64,000 bases of DNA from Pseudomonas ekonensis. GTDB taxonomy: Bacteria; Pseudomonadota; Gammaproteobacteria; Pseudomonadales; Pseudomonadaceae. A model generated the notes under the pieces. The model was not told the origin of the DNA. It was given only the letters and a program-made list of their open reading frames with translations, and did no database searches. A program made the position numbers and the translations under genes. Shown here in pieces: positions 29,015 through 37,550 of the stretch; positions within the stretch are counted from its first letter, which is position 1; the number at the start of each line of letters is the position of its first letter. The stretch spans positions 372,001-436,000 of the forward strand of contig NZ_JAHSTS010000003.1 in NCBI RefSeq assembly GCF_019145435.1, given 5' to 3'.

Positions 29015-30799
29015 CTAGCGCTGCTCGCTCTGCGGCGTCACCCGCAGCACTTCCTCGATGGTCGTCAGCCCCGCCGCGACCTTCTGCGCACCCGACAGCC
29101 GCAGGCTGCGCATGCCTTCCTTGAACGCCTGGCGCCGGATGGCCGTGAGGTCGGTGTCGGGGGTGATCAGGGCCTTGAGGCCGTCGCTCAGTTGCATGAT
29201 CTCGTAGACGCCGGCCCGTCCGTGGTAACCGGTGTCGCGGCACTCCAGGCAGCCGACGGAGCGTTGCGCGTTGCCCGGCAGCGGCGCCTGCCACGGGCGG
29301 GTCAGGGACTGCCAGCCGTCGTCGTCGAGGGTGAGGGGGGCCTTGCAGTGCGGGCACAGGGTGCGCACCAGCCGCTGCGCCATGACCCCGAGCACCGTGG
29401 CCTTGATCAGGTAGTGCGGCACGCCGAGCTCCAGCAGGCGGCTGATGGCGCTGGGCGCATCGTTGGTGTGCAGGGTCGACAGCACCAGGTGCCCGGTGAG
29501 CGCGGCCTGGATCGCCATTTCGGCGGTTTCCAGGTCGCGGATCTCGCCGATCATGATGATGTCCGGATCTTGCCGCATCAGCGCCCGTACGCCGGCGGCG
29601 AACCCCAGGTCGATGTTGTGCTGCACCTGCATCTGGTTGAATGCCGGCTCGACCATCTCGATCGGGTCTTCGATGGTGCAGAGGTTGACCTGGGGCGTCG
29701 CCAGCTTCTTGAGCGTGGTGTAGAGCGTGGTGGTCTTGCCCGATCCGGTGGGCCCGGTGACCAGGATGATGCCGTTGGGCTGACGGGTCATGTCCTGCCA
29801 GCGGCGCAGGTCGTCGGCGGAAAAGCCCAGCTGGTCGAAGTCCTTGAGCAGCACCTCGGGGTCGAAGATCCGCATGACCATCTTTTCGCCGAACGCCGTG
29901 GGCAGGGTCGAGAGGCGCAACTCGACCTCGCCGCCGTCCGGGGTCTTGGTCTTGACCCGGCCGTCCTGGGGCTTGCGCTTTTCGGCGACGTTCATCCGGC
30001 CCAGGCTCTTGAGGCGGCTGACGATGGCCATCGTCACCTGCGGCGGGAACTGGTAGACGTTGTGCAGCACGCCGTCGATGCGAAAGCGCACCGTGCCTTG
30101 CTCGCGGCGCGGCTCGATGTGGATGTCGCTGGCCCGCTGCTGGAACGCGTACTGGAACAGCCAGTCGACGATGTTGACGATGTGCGCGTCGTTGGCGTCC
30201 GGCTCCTGGTCGCTGGCGCCGAGGTTGAGCAGCTGTTCGAAGTTGCCCGGGTGGCCGCCCTGCTGGTCGGCGCTGCTGGCGCCGCTGACCGACTTGGCCA
30301 GGCGGAAGAACTCGACGCTCAGGCGCTGGATGTCCGCCGGGTTGGCCACCACCCGCTTGACCGGCAGCTTCAGCACGTGGGTCAGGTCGGCCTCCCAGCC
30401 CCGGACGTAGGGCTGGGCGCTGGCCACGGTCACCGCGTCGCGGTCGACGGCCACCGCCAGGATCCTGTGGCGCTGGGCGAAGGCGTAGGACATCAGCGGA
30501 ATGACGGCCGCCACGTTGATCTTCAACGGGTCGATGCGCAGGTACGGCTGGCCGGCCTGCTGGGCCAGCCACAGGGTCAGGCTTTCCAGGTCCAGGTGCC
30601 GGCCGGGGCGGCTGAGGTCGTCCAGCTGCTGGCCGGCGATGAACTCCAGCGGGTGCAGGGGGTTGTGGGCGCCCTGGCGGCGGCGCGCGTTCAGCGCCTG
30701 CTCGGCGGCGTCCTGGCTGATGAAGCCCTGGGCCACCAGTTCACGCAAGACATCATTGAGATCCAGCCAGCGATCCTGAGCGGCGAGTTGAACGGACAT
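29015..30799 (-). CDS. GspE/PilB-family secretion ATPase
   Basis: 594 residues from ATG 30799. An N-terminal T2SSE_N-type domain (about 1-180) precedes the ATPase core: GPTGSGKTTTLYTTLKKL (Walker A), the Asp box DPDIIMIGEIRD, and the His box LSTLHTNDA. Two Cys pairs, CPHC and CLEC, form the tetracysteine zinc motif of GspE/PilB. It should power pseudopilus or pilus assembly, but no other secretion gene is nearby. P. aeruginosa has a stand-alone homologue (PA5210, from memory) at the equivalent place, so a conserved orphan is likely. Confidence 0.88.
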   Translation of the reverse strand: MSVQLAAQDRWLDLNDVLRELVAQGFISQDAAEQALNARRRQGAHNPLHPLEFIAGQQLDDLSRPGRHLDLESLTLWLAQQAGQPYLRIDPLKINVAAVIPLMSYAFAQRHRILAVAVDRDAVTVASAQPYVRGWEADLTHVLKLPVKRVVANPADIQRLSVEFFRLAKSVSGASSADQQGGHPGNFEQLLNLGASDQEPDANDAHIVNIVDWLFQYAFQQRASDIHIEPRREQGTVRFRIDGVLHNVYQFPPQVTMAIVSRLKSLGRMNVAEKRKPQDGRVKTKTPDGGEVELRLSTLPTAFGEKMVMRIFDPEVLLKDFDQLGFSADDLRRWQDMTRQPNGIILVTGPTGSGKTTTLYTTLKKLATPQVNLCTIEDPIEMVEPAFNQMQVQHNIDLGFAAGVRALMRQDPDIIMIGEIRDLETAEMAIQAALTGHLVLSTLHTNDAPSAISRLLELGVPHYLIKATVLGVMAQRLVRTLCPHCKAPLTLDDDGWQSLTRPWQAPLPGNAQRSVGCLECRDTGYHGRAGVYEIMQLSDGLKALITPDTDLTAIRRQAFKEGMRSLRLSGAQKVAAGLTTIEEVLRVTPQSEQR

Positions 30800-30891
30800 G
30801 CGGACACCTTTTCGACGACAGTGCGCCAAAGGATAGCCGCGGCCCCGCAGACCGTTGGGCCACTACCGGCGGCAAGCCGTTTCGGGATCTT

Positions 30892-31230
30892 TCAGCCGGC
30901 CGCCTGCACGGGCGCCGTCCGCGCCGCGTTGGCATTGTGCAGCGTGACCGAGCAGACGCTGACCAGGTTGCCCAGCTTCTGTGCGATCACCTGGGCGCGG
31001 TGCCAGCTCAGCCCGCCCATGACGATGTCGATCGACAGCAGGTCGTCCAGCCGCTGCAGGCTGACCTGTTCAGGCGTCAGGCATTGCAGGGCGAACAGGT
31101 TCAGCACGCGCACCGGCAGGTCCGGTTCGGCTTCGGCGAGGATCCGGTACTGCGCCAGGCAATGGGCGTTGCGCGCGCTCCACGCATCGGCGCGGGGCGA
31201 GGGGGTGGTCACGGCTTCGAGGTGGGGCAT
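30892..31230 (-). CDS. Conserved hypothetical protein, Pseudomonas type
   Basis: 112 residues. No domain recognised. The middle part (LPVRVLNLFALQCLTPEQVS, QRLDDLLSIDIVMGGLSWHR) looks helical, soluble and like a small sensor or binding domain. It contains a few cysteines without a clear motif. It is divergent from the Lrp-type regulator, with 126 bases between starts, so it may be that regulator's target. Coding is supported by codon pattern and a GGAG-like site upstream. Confidence 0.6.
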   Translation of the reverse strand: MPHLEAVTTPSPRADAWSARNAHCLAQYRILAEAEPDLPVRVLNLFALQCLTPEQVSLQRLDDLLSIDIVMGGLSWHRAQVIAQKLGNLVSVCSVTLHNANAARTAPVQAAG

Positions 31231-31356
31231 GGCGGCTCTCCGGGTTCGGTGGAGAAATTTTTACATTCGATGCCGGGTATTTCTTATCTAAGATAGGCGG
31301 ATTATGGAGTTGGCCGACAAGTTCTATTCCGCATTCTATTGTTATGAGGATTATTT

Positions 31357-31821
31357 ATGCACAGCGAGCTGGACAGCTACGACCGGCGCATTCTCGCCTT
31401 GCTGCAAGCGGACGCTTCCTTGTCCAGCGCGCAGATCGCCGAACAGGTGGGGCTGTCGCAGTCACCCTGCTGGCGGCGGATCCAGCGGATGAAGGAGGAG
31501 GGGATCATCCGCGGCCAGGTGACCTTGCTCGACCGCAAGAAGATCGGCCTGAACACGCAGATCTTCGCCCAGGTGAAGCTCAACGCCCACGGCCGCTCGA
31601 ACTTCACCGAGTTCACCGAGGCGATCCGCGGTTTTCCGGAAGTGTTGGAGTGCTACGTGCTGATGGGGGCGGTGGATTTCATGCTGCGCATCGTCGCGGC
31701 GGACATCGAGGCGTACGAGCGGTTCTTCTTCGAGAAGCTGTCGCTGGTGCCGGGGATCCAGGAGGTGAATTCGATCGTGGCGCTGTCGGAGATCAAGTCC
31801 ACGACCAGCCTGCCGGTCTGA
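31357..31821 (+). CDS. Lrp/AsnC family transcriptional regulator
   Basis: 154 residues. An N-terminal winged helix (LDSYDRRILALLQADASLS, IAEQVGLSQSPCWRRIQRMK) is joined to a C-terminal RAM ligand-binding domain (VLECYVLMGAVDFMLRIVAAD). It likely senses an amino acid and acts locally. GAGGA precedes the start by about 7 bases. The divergent hypothetical gene is the first candidate target. The effector is unknown. Confidence 0.9.
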   Translation: MHSELDSYDRRILALLQADASLSSAQIAEQVGLSQSPCWRRIQRMKEEGIIRGQVTLLDRKKIGLNTQIFAQVKLNAHGRSNFTEFTEAIRGFPEVLECYVLMGAVDFMLRIVAADIEAYERFFFEKLSLVPGIQEVNSIVALSEIKSTTSLPV

Positions 31822-31847
31822 GGACCTTCGTTGAGGGGGAGGGCTTC

Positions 31848-31942
31848 ATCGCGAGCAGGTCGAGTCGTCGCACCGCCGCTCCCACACAGGTTTTGCGTCA
31901 GCCACAAATCCCCTGTGGGAGCCGGCTTGCCGGCGTTGGCGG
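31848..31942. repeat. REPIN between the Lrp and CYTH/CHAD genes
   Basis: ATCGCGAGCAGGTCGAG...GCTCCCACA (one arm degraded) faces TGTGGGAGCCGGCTTGCCGGCG. The second arm ends within 2 bases of the CYTH/CHAD stop. Confidence 0.75.
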
Positions 31943-31944
31943 GG

Positions 31945-33312
31945 TCACAGGCGCAGCAGGGTCTTCCAGGCGCGGTTCTGATAGACCGCGATCGCCTGAT
32001 GCTTGCGGGCATCGAGCGCTTCGTCGGTGATCGGCTGGTTGGCCAGTTGCGCCAGTTTGTTCAGTTCGCCGTACAGGCGATCCATCTCGGCGATCTCCAG
32101 CACGTCGCGCGCGTGGTGCAGCCACACCTGGATGCGCTCGATGCGCGGCAGCTGTTCGGCCAGGTCTTCCGGCTGCTGCTGGTAGCGCTGCAACTGCAGG
32201 GAACCGGCTTCTTCGCTCAAGAGTCGAGGCAGCCAGCTCTGCAGTTGGGCCGAGCCCTGGCGGTTGCCGCGGGTGGTGCGTTCGGCAGTCCAGCCGCGGG
32301 CCAGCAGCCAGCGTGAGGCGTTCAGCGAGAACAGGCCCCAGCGCGGGTCTTGCAGCTCTTCGAGGAACTGTTCCGGCGCGGCCTTGCGCACGTCTTCGTC
32401 GTCGAGGCCGGCCTGCACCAGCGGGCGCCAGTCTTCCAGCAGGGCATCGAGCGCGGCGCGCAGGCCATGGGTCGACGGGCGCGGCGCGGCCTGGCCGAGG
32501 CTGCTGAGCAGGGCGCGCAGCTCCGCCAGCTGTTCGACCCAGTCCTGCAGCAGGCGCCAGTGGCCATTGAAGCGGTACTGTTCGGCCAGCCGCTGGCTGC
32601 TGCCGAGCAAGTGCCAGCCCAGGGCGGCGAACGCGTCGTCGAGCGGGGTTTCGGCGGTCAGTTGCGGCGCCGGCAGGCTCAGCGAGTAGCTGCCGGCGTC
32701 GTGCAGGCGGTAGCCGCGCTCGGCCTTGCTGATGTCGCACGGCATCAGGGCCAGGGTCTCGGCCAGTTCGGCGGCCAGTTCCAGCAGCGCGGCGGGTTCG
32801 CCTTCGCGCAGTTCCAGTTCCAGTTCGCAGATTTCTTCTTTCTGTTTGCCGACCACCACGTGGCCCAGGTCCAGGGCGGCTTCGATGACCACCTTGGCCT
32901 TGCCGCGGCCCCAGGCGATCTCGGCGCGCTCGCGGACGAAATCGGTGGTGAAGATCGGCTTGAGGGTTTTCTTGTCCAGTTCCGCGAGGGACTCGGGCCA
33001 GCATTCGCCGTCGAGTTTCTTCACGTCGAGCTTGGCCTTGGCCAGGAGCCAGTCGTACTCGTTGCGCTCGGACAGGCCGGCGACGCTCTGGCCGCGGGTC
33101 TTGAGGGTCTGGATCACTTCGTCGCCGTCCTTGCGCAGGCGCAGGGCGACCTTGGCCTGGGCCAGGTCGCGCTCGGGGGTGTCGAAGTACTGGTTCATCA
33201 ACTCACGGCGTTCCCAGCCATTTTTGTTGCGTTTTTTCAGAAGCGGGTGCTCGCGCAGGGCGGCGAGGGTTTCGCGGCTGACGCGGAGCTTGATTTCGGT
33301 TTCTTTCTGCAT
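31945..33312 (-). CDS. Inorganic triphosphatase, CYTH plus CHAD domains (YgiF-like)
   Basis: 455 residues from ATG 33312. The CYTH domain opens with the ExExK signature ETEIK at residues 4-8, and includes YFDTPERDLAQAKVALRLRKDGD. From about residue 210 the C-terminal CHAD helical domain with conserved His residues follows (VWLHHARDVLEIAEMDRLYG). E. coli YgiF has the same architecture and hydrolyses triphosphate; CHAD domains bind polyphosphate. Catalytic residues look intact. Confidence 0.88.
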   Translation of the reverse strand: MQKETEIKLRVSRETLAALREHPLLKKRNKNGWERRELMNQYFDTPERDLAQAKVALRLRKDGDEVIQTLKTRGQSVAGLSERNEYDWLLAKAKLDVKKLDGECWPESLAELDKKTLKPIFTTDFVRERAEIAWGRGKAKVVIEAALDLGHVVVGKQKEEICELELELREGEPAALLELAAELAETLALMPCDISKAERGYRLHDAGSYSLSLPAPQLTAETPLDDAFAALGWHLLGSSQRLAEQYRFNGHWRLLQDWVEQLAELRALLSSLGQAAPRPSTHGLRAALDALLEDWRPLVQAGLDDEDVRKAAPEQFLEELQDPRWGLFSLNASRWLLARGWTAERTTRGNRQGSAQLQSWLPRLLSEEAGSLQLQRYQQQPEDLAEQLPRIERIQVWLHHARDVLEIAEMDRLYGELNKLAQLANQPITDEALDARKHQAIAVYQNRAWKTLLRL

Positions 33313-33467
33313 GGCCGGAAAATCCAGGATCGGGAGCGCAGCCGGGGGATGCGCGGCTGCCAAGGCCGTGCAGTGTACAGGACTCACGGGGGCTGCGCCT
33401 TGCGGCGGTTTATTCCGGGCGCCGGATGGCTCTATGATGGACTCCAATCCGGGAGTGGGAGTCAGCG

Positions 33468-34625
33468 ATGCCTTTGCCGTCCATGAAAGACCAGTTCGCC
33501 GCGCTGATCGCGGTGCCGTCGGTCAGCTGCACCCAGCCGGGTTTGGACCAGTCCAACCGGGCCGTGATCGATCTGTTGGCGGGATGGCTGGGCGATCTGG
33601 GGTTCGCCTGCGACATCCAGACGGTCAGCCCCGGCAAGTTCAACCTGCTTGCCAGCTACGGCAGCGGTCCCGGCGGCCTGGTGCTGGCCGGGCACAGCGA
33701 CACGGTGCCCTACGACGACGCGCTGTGGCGGACCGACCCGCTCAAGCTCACTGAGGCCGACGGCCGCTGGATCGGCCTGGGCAGCTGCGACATGAAGGGC
33801 TTCTTCGCCCTGGTCATCGAAGCCGTGCAACCGTTGCTGGCGCAGCCGTTCAGGCAGCCGCTGCTGATCCTCGCCACTTGCGACGAGGAAAGCTCGATGG
33901 CCGGTGCCCGCGCCTTGGCCGAAGCCGGGCGGCCGCTGGGGCGGGCGGCGGTGATCGGCGAACCCACCGGGCTCAAGCCGATCCGCCTGCACAAGGGCGT
34001 GATGATGGAGCGCATCGAAATCCTCGGCCAGAGCGGCCATTCGTCGGATCCGCGCCTGGGCCACAGCGCCCTGGAGGCCATGCACGACGCCATCGGCGAA
34101 CTGCGCGGCCTGCGCCTGTTGTGGCAGCGCGAGTTCAACAACCCGCAGTTCAGCGTGCCGCAGCCGACCCTCAACTTCGGCTGCATCCACGGCGGCGACA
34201 ACCCCAACCGCATCTGCGGCCAGTGCTCGCTGGAGTTCGACCTGCGGCCGCTGCCGGGCATGGACCCCAAGGTGCTGCGGGCCGAGATCCTGCAGAAGCT
34301 CAACCCGGTCGCCGAACGGCACCGGGTGAAGATCGACTACCGGCCGCTGTTCCCTGAGGTGCCGCCGTTCGAGCAGGCCGAAGGCAGCGAACTGGTGCGC
34401 ATCGCCGAGAAGCTCACCGGCCACGCCGCCGAAGCGGTGGCGTTCGGCACCGAAGCGCCTTATCTTCAGCGCCTGGGCTGCGAGACCCTGGTGCTGGGCC
34501 CGGGCGACATCGCCTGCGCGCACCAGCCGGGCGAATACCTTGAAATGTCACGTCTGCAGCCTACCGTGCAACTGTTGCGGCAATTGATTGAACATTACTG
34601 CCTGACGCCGGACAAAAACCTGTAG
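33468..34625 (+). CDS. argE: Acetylornithine deacetylase ArgE
   Basis: 385 residues. M20-family metallopeptidase fold with metal sites in VLAGHSDTVPYDD and LIGLGSCDMKGFFALV-like segments, catalytic Glu in CDEESSMAGARAL, and dimerisation domain in the middle. It converts N-acetylornithine to ornithine. ATG 33468 (MPLPSMKDQFAAL) is used; the internal Met at 33483 is an alternative. A long-stem terminator follows. The argA gene for the first committed step lies just downstream. Confidence 0.94.
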   Translation: MPLPSMKDQFAALIAVPSVSCTQPGLDQSNRAVIDLLAGWLGDLGFACDIQTVSPGKFNLLASYGSGPGGLVLAGHSDTVPYDDALWRTDPLKLTEADGRWIGLGSCDMKGFFALVIEAVQPLLAQPFRQPLLILATCDEESSMAGARALAEAGRPLGRAAVIGEPTGLKPIRLHKGVMMERIEILGQSGHSSDPRLGHSALEAMHDAIGELRGLRLLWQREFNNPQFSVPQPTLNFGCIHGGDNPNRICGQCSLEFDLRPLPGMDPKVLRAEILQKLNPVAERHRVKIDYRPLFPEVPPFEQAEGSELVRIAEKLTGHAAEAVAFGTEAPYLQRLGCETLVLGPGDIACAHQPGEYLEMSRLQPTVQLLRQLIEHYCLTPDKNL

Positions 34626-34630
34626 GCACG

Positions 34631-34660
34631 AGCCGGCCCCTGGCGCAGGGGCCGGTGTTT
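34631..34660 (+). terminator. Intrinsic terminator after argE
   Basis: Ten-base stem CCGGCCCCTG/CAGGGGCCGG with a GCG loop, then TGTTTT. It separates argE from argA. Confidence 0.8.
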
Positions 34661-34720
34661 TATCCGGGCAAACGCGGTAAATTGCCGCCGATCCAACCCG
34701 TATTCATGAGGAGAGCGCGC

Positions 34721-34747
34721 GTGTCGCCAAGCCTGTTCCGACGATAA
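34721..34747 (+). CDS. Possible short leader peptide before argA
   Basis: GTG at 34721 preceded by GAGGAG with 7-base spacing opens an 8-codon frame, MSPSLFRR, closed by TAA, 69 bases before argA. The last two codons are tandem CGA arginine codons. A role in arginine-responsive control of argA is speculative; no anti-terminator pair could be established. Confidence 0.25.
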   Translation: MSPSLFRR

Positions 34748-34815
34748 CCATCAGCCCGCTGTGCGTTTTCCGTTCCGCCCCTTTTCCGGCTGCTATTTAT
34801 TACAGGCCCAGGTTC

Positions 34816-36114
34816 ATGCCCGAATACGTCAATTGGCTTCGCCACGCGTCCCCTTACATCAATGCCCACCGCGACTGCACCTTCGTCGTCATGCTGCCCG
34901 GCGACGGCGTGGAGCATCCGAACTTCGGCAACATCGTCCATGACATCGTGCTGCTGCACAGCCTCGGCGTGCGCCTGGTGCTGGTGCACGGCTCGCGTCC
35001 GCAGATCGAGGCGCGCCTGGCCGCCCGCGGCCTGACCCCGCATTACCACCACGGCATGCGCATCACCGACGCCGCCACGCTGGAATGCGTGATCGACGCC
35101 GTCGGCCAGCTGCGCATCGCCATCGAGGCGCGCCTGTCGATGGACATGGCCTCCTCGCCGATGCAGGGCTCGCGCCTGCGGGTGGCCAGCGGCAACCTGG
35201 TCACCGCGCGGCCGATCGGCGTGCTCGAAGGCGTCGACTACCACCACACCGGCGAAGTGCGCCGGGTCGACCGCAAGGGCATCAACCGCCTGCTGGACGA
35301 GCGCTCCATTGTGCTGCTGTCGCCGCTGGGCTACTCGCCGACCGGCGAAATCTTCAACCTGGCCTGCGAAGACGTCGCCACCCGCGCCGCCATCGACCTG
35401 GGGGCCGACAAGCTGCTGCTGTTCGGCGCCGACCTGGGCCTGATCGACGAACACGGCCACTTGGTGCGCGAACTGCGCCCGCAGCAGGTGCCGGCGCATC
35501 TGCAACGCCTGGGCAGCAACTATCAGGCGGAACTGCTCGATGCCGCCGCCGAAGCCTGCCGCGGCGGCGTGGCCCGCAGCCATATCGTCAGCTATGCCGA
35601 AGACGGTGCGCTGCTCACCGAACTGTTCACCCGCGACGGCGGCGGCACGCTGGTGGCCCAGGAGCAGTTCGAGCGGGTGCGCGAGGCGGCGATCGAGGAC
35701 GTCGGCGGCCTGTTGGACCTGATCAGCCCGCTGGAGGAGCAAGGGATTCTGGTGCGCCGTTCCCGCGAGGTGCTGGAGCGCGAGATCGAGCAGTTCAGCG
35801 TGGTCGAGCGTGAGGGCATGATCATCGCCTGTGCGGCGCTGTACCAGATCGCCGATTCGGATGCCGGCGAACTGGCGTGCCTGGCGGTCAACCCGGAGTA
35901 TCGCCACGGCGGCCGCGGCGACGAGCTGCTGGAGCGCATCGAGACCCGGGCCCGTGCCCAGGGCCTCAAGACCCTGTTCGTGCTCACCACCCGCACCGCG
36001 CACTGGTTCCGCGAACGCGGGTTCGAGCCAAGCAGCGTCGAGCGCCTGCCGGCGGCGCGGGCCTCGCTGTACAACTATCAGCGCAATTCGAAGATCTTCG
36101 AAAAGAGCCTGTGA
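34816..36114 (+). CDS. argA: N-acetylglutamate synthase ArgA
   Basis: 432 residues, as usual for two-domain ArgA. An N-terminal amino-acid-kinase-like domain (VLVHGSRPQIEARLAARGL) that binds arginine is followed by a C-terminal GNAT acetyltransferase domain (LACLAVNPEYRHGGRGDELL, LFVLTTRTAHWFRERGF). It makes N-acetylglutamate from acetyl-CoA and glutamate, and is feedback-inhibited by arginine. The ribosome site before 34816 is weak; a mini-frame with a good one lies upstream. Confidence 0.95.
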   Translation: MPEYVNWLRHASPYINAHRDCTFVVMLPGDGVEHPNFGNIVHDIVLLHSLGVRLVLVHGSRPQIEARLAARGLTPHYHHGMRITDAATLECVIDAVGQLRIAIEARLSMDMASSPMQGSRLRVASGNLVTARPIGVLEGVDYHHTGEVRRVDRKGINRLLDERSIVLLSPLGYSPTGEIFNLACEDVATRAAIDLGADKLLLFGADLGLIDEHGHLVRELRPQQVPAHLQRLGSNYQAELLDAAAEACRGGVARSHIVSYAEDGALLTELFTRDGGGTLVAQEQFERVREAAIEDVGGLLDLISPLEEQGILVRRSREVLEREIEQFSVVEREGMIIACAALYQIADSDAGELACLAVNPEYRHGGRGDELLERIETRARAQGLKTLFVLTTRTAHWFRERGFEPSSVERLPAARASLYNYQRNSKIFEKSL

Positions 36115-36127
36115 CTGCGTCGTCCCC

Positions 36128-36192
36128 ATCGCGGGCAAGCCCGCTCCCACAAGGATCGCATCGGTCCTGTGGGAGCGGGCTTGCCCGCGAAG
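36128..36192. repeat. REPIN between argA and tauA
   Basis: ATCGCGGGCAAGCCCGCTCCCA faces TGTGGGAGCGGGCTTGCCCGCGA with a 20-base spacer; two near-perfect copies between convergent genes. Confidence 0.9.
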
Positions 36193-36195
36193 CGT

Positions 36196-37185
36196 TCAGG
36201 GTGCGACAAACTTCGCGCTGACATACGGCGAGTAATCCGCCAGCACCGTCTCGACCTTGCCCTGTTCCTTCAGGAACTTCGCCGTCTCGCCGATCGCCTT
36301 CGCGGTGCCGCCGTCCAGCAGCGCGGCGGTCTGCTGCGCCCGGGCGTCGGGGAACGCCGAGCCGGCGAGCAGTTCCGGCACGTCCGCCGCGTTGGCACCG
36401 GTCAATTTGGCGATTTTCTGCACCGGCGCCGAGTCGGCGGTCCAGCTGTCCTTATGCGCGGCGTAGTCGGCGAACGCGTCCAGCGTCACCTTGGCGAACC
36501 CGGCCACCACGTCCGGGTGCTTCTCGGCGTAGTCCTTGCGCGCCACCCAGACCTCGAAGGTCGGCGCGCCCCACTGGCCGACTTGCGCGGCGTCGGTCAG
36601 GGTCTTGCCGGTCTTGCGGATTTCCCCCAGGGCCGGCGACCAGACGAACGCGCCGTCGATGTCGCCGCGCTTCCAGGCCGCCGCGATCTCGGCGGGCTGC
36701 AGGTTCACCACCTTGACCTTGGAGGTGTCCAGGCCCCAGTGCTTGAGCGCACCGAGCAGGCTGTAGTGGGAGGTGGAGACGAACGGGGTGGCGAGGGTCT
36801 TGCCGACCAGGTCCTGGGGTTTGTCGATGCCGCTGCCGTTGCGCACCACCAGGGCTTCGGCGCTGTTGATCTGGGCCGACACGATGAACGCCACGATCGG
36901 CAGGTTGCGCGAGGCGGCCGCCGCCAGCGGGCTGGAGCCGAGGTTGCCGATCTGCACGTCGCCGGAGGCGATGGCTGTCACAACTTCCGGGCCGCTGTTG
37001 AAGCGGCGCCAGTCGATCTTCTCGCCGAGGGCCTTTTCGTAGGTGCCGTCGGCTTGGGGCACTTTGCTCGGGTCGATGCCGGTCTGATACCCGACCGTGA
37101 GGCCAGAAGCCTGGACAGAAAAAGAAATCATCGCCGACACACAAACTGTAACAAATTGACTAGATAGTGCGCGTTTGGCCATCAT
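36196..37185 (-). CDS. tauA: Taurine ABC transporter binding protein TauA (orphan)
   Basis: 329 residues from the first of two adjacent ATG codons at 37185. A hydrophobic signal segment (VTVCVSAMISFSVQA) leads into LTVGYQTGIDPSKVPQADGT. The body matches TauA closely: SGDVQIGNLGSSPLAAAAS, VSTSHYSLLGALKHWGLD, VVNLQPAEIAAAWKRGDIDG and QVGQWGAPTFEVWVARKDY. It binds taurine or related sulfonates in the periplasm. tauB, tauC and tauD, which normally follow, are absent: argA lies convergent beyond a REPIN. It may feed another sulfonate permease such as SsuCB. Confidence 0.88.
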   Translation of the reverse strand: MMAKRALSSQFVTVCVSAMISFSVQASGLTVGYQTGIDPSKVPQADGTYEKALGEKIDWRRFNSGPEVVTAIASGDVQIGNLGSSPLAAAASRNLPIVAFIVSAQINSAEALVVRNGSGIDKPQDLVGKTLATPFVSTSHYSLLGALKHWGLDTSKVKVVNLQPAEIAAAWKRGDIDGAFVWSPALGEIRKTGKTLTDAAQVGQWGAPTFEVWVARKDYAEKHPDVVAGFAKVTLDAFADYAAHKDSWTADSAPVQKIAKLTGANAADVPELLAGSAFPDARAQQTAALLDGGTAKAIGETAKFLKEQGKVETVLADYSPYVSAKFVAP

Positions 37186-37550
37186 GGCGTCGCCTTTTCG
37201 ATAGGGATTGACGTATTGGGGTTGGGTCAACGCTAATCGATCTAAAAAAAGGCGACCAAATACCGTTTAGGAATGAGCTTAGGCGCCGATACGTTGTAGC
37301 CCGGCGTGGGTGGCCAGTAGATGGCCATATTCCGAAATGGTATGAAAAAGAATGAATAAATTCTTTTTGGCTGTATCAGGAAATCATTACCCTGCAGGGA
37401 CCAAATCACTGCGATTAGACCTTGGTCGTAGGCGCACAAGGTTGCGATTGACTTGTCAGTCACGGTCTGGCGCTAATCGCGCATCTTAGGATCCAGGGGC
37501 ATCAGACCCCGGACCAGGAACACAAGAATTAGAAACGAGAGGAGCGTTAC
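37186..37550. other. Intergenic region between tauA and the porin gene
   Basis: 365 bases without a supported gene, AT-richer than the rest. It must carry both divergent promoters. A perfect 9-base inverted repeat AAAAAGAAT/ATTCTTTTT (37345-37353, 37360-37368) with a GAATAA loop lies in its middle. A GAGGAG ribosome site is directly before the porin ATG. No other structure recognised. Confidence 0.6.

Noticed and set aside
31304..31492. Short frame overlapping the start of the Lrp-type gene
   Set aside because: It overlaps the well-supported Lrp frame, has no ribosome site and no recognisable domain.
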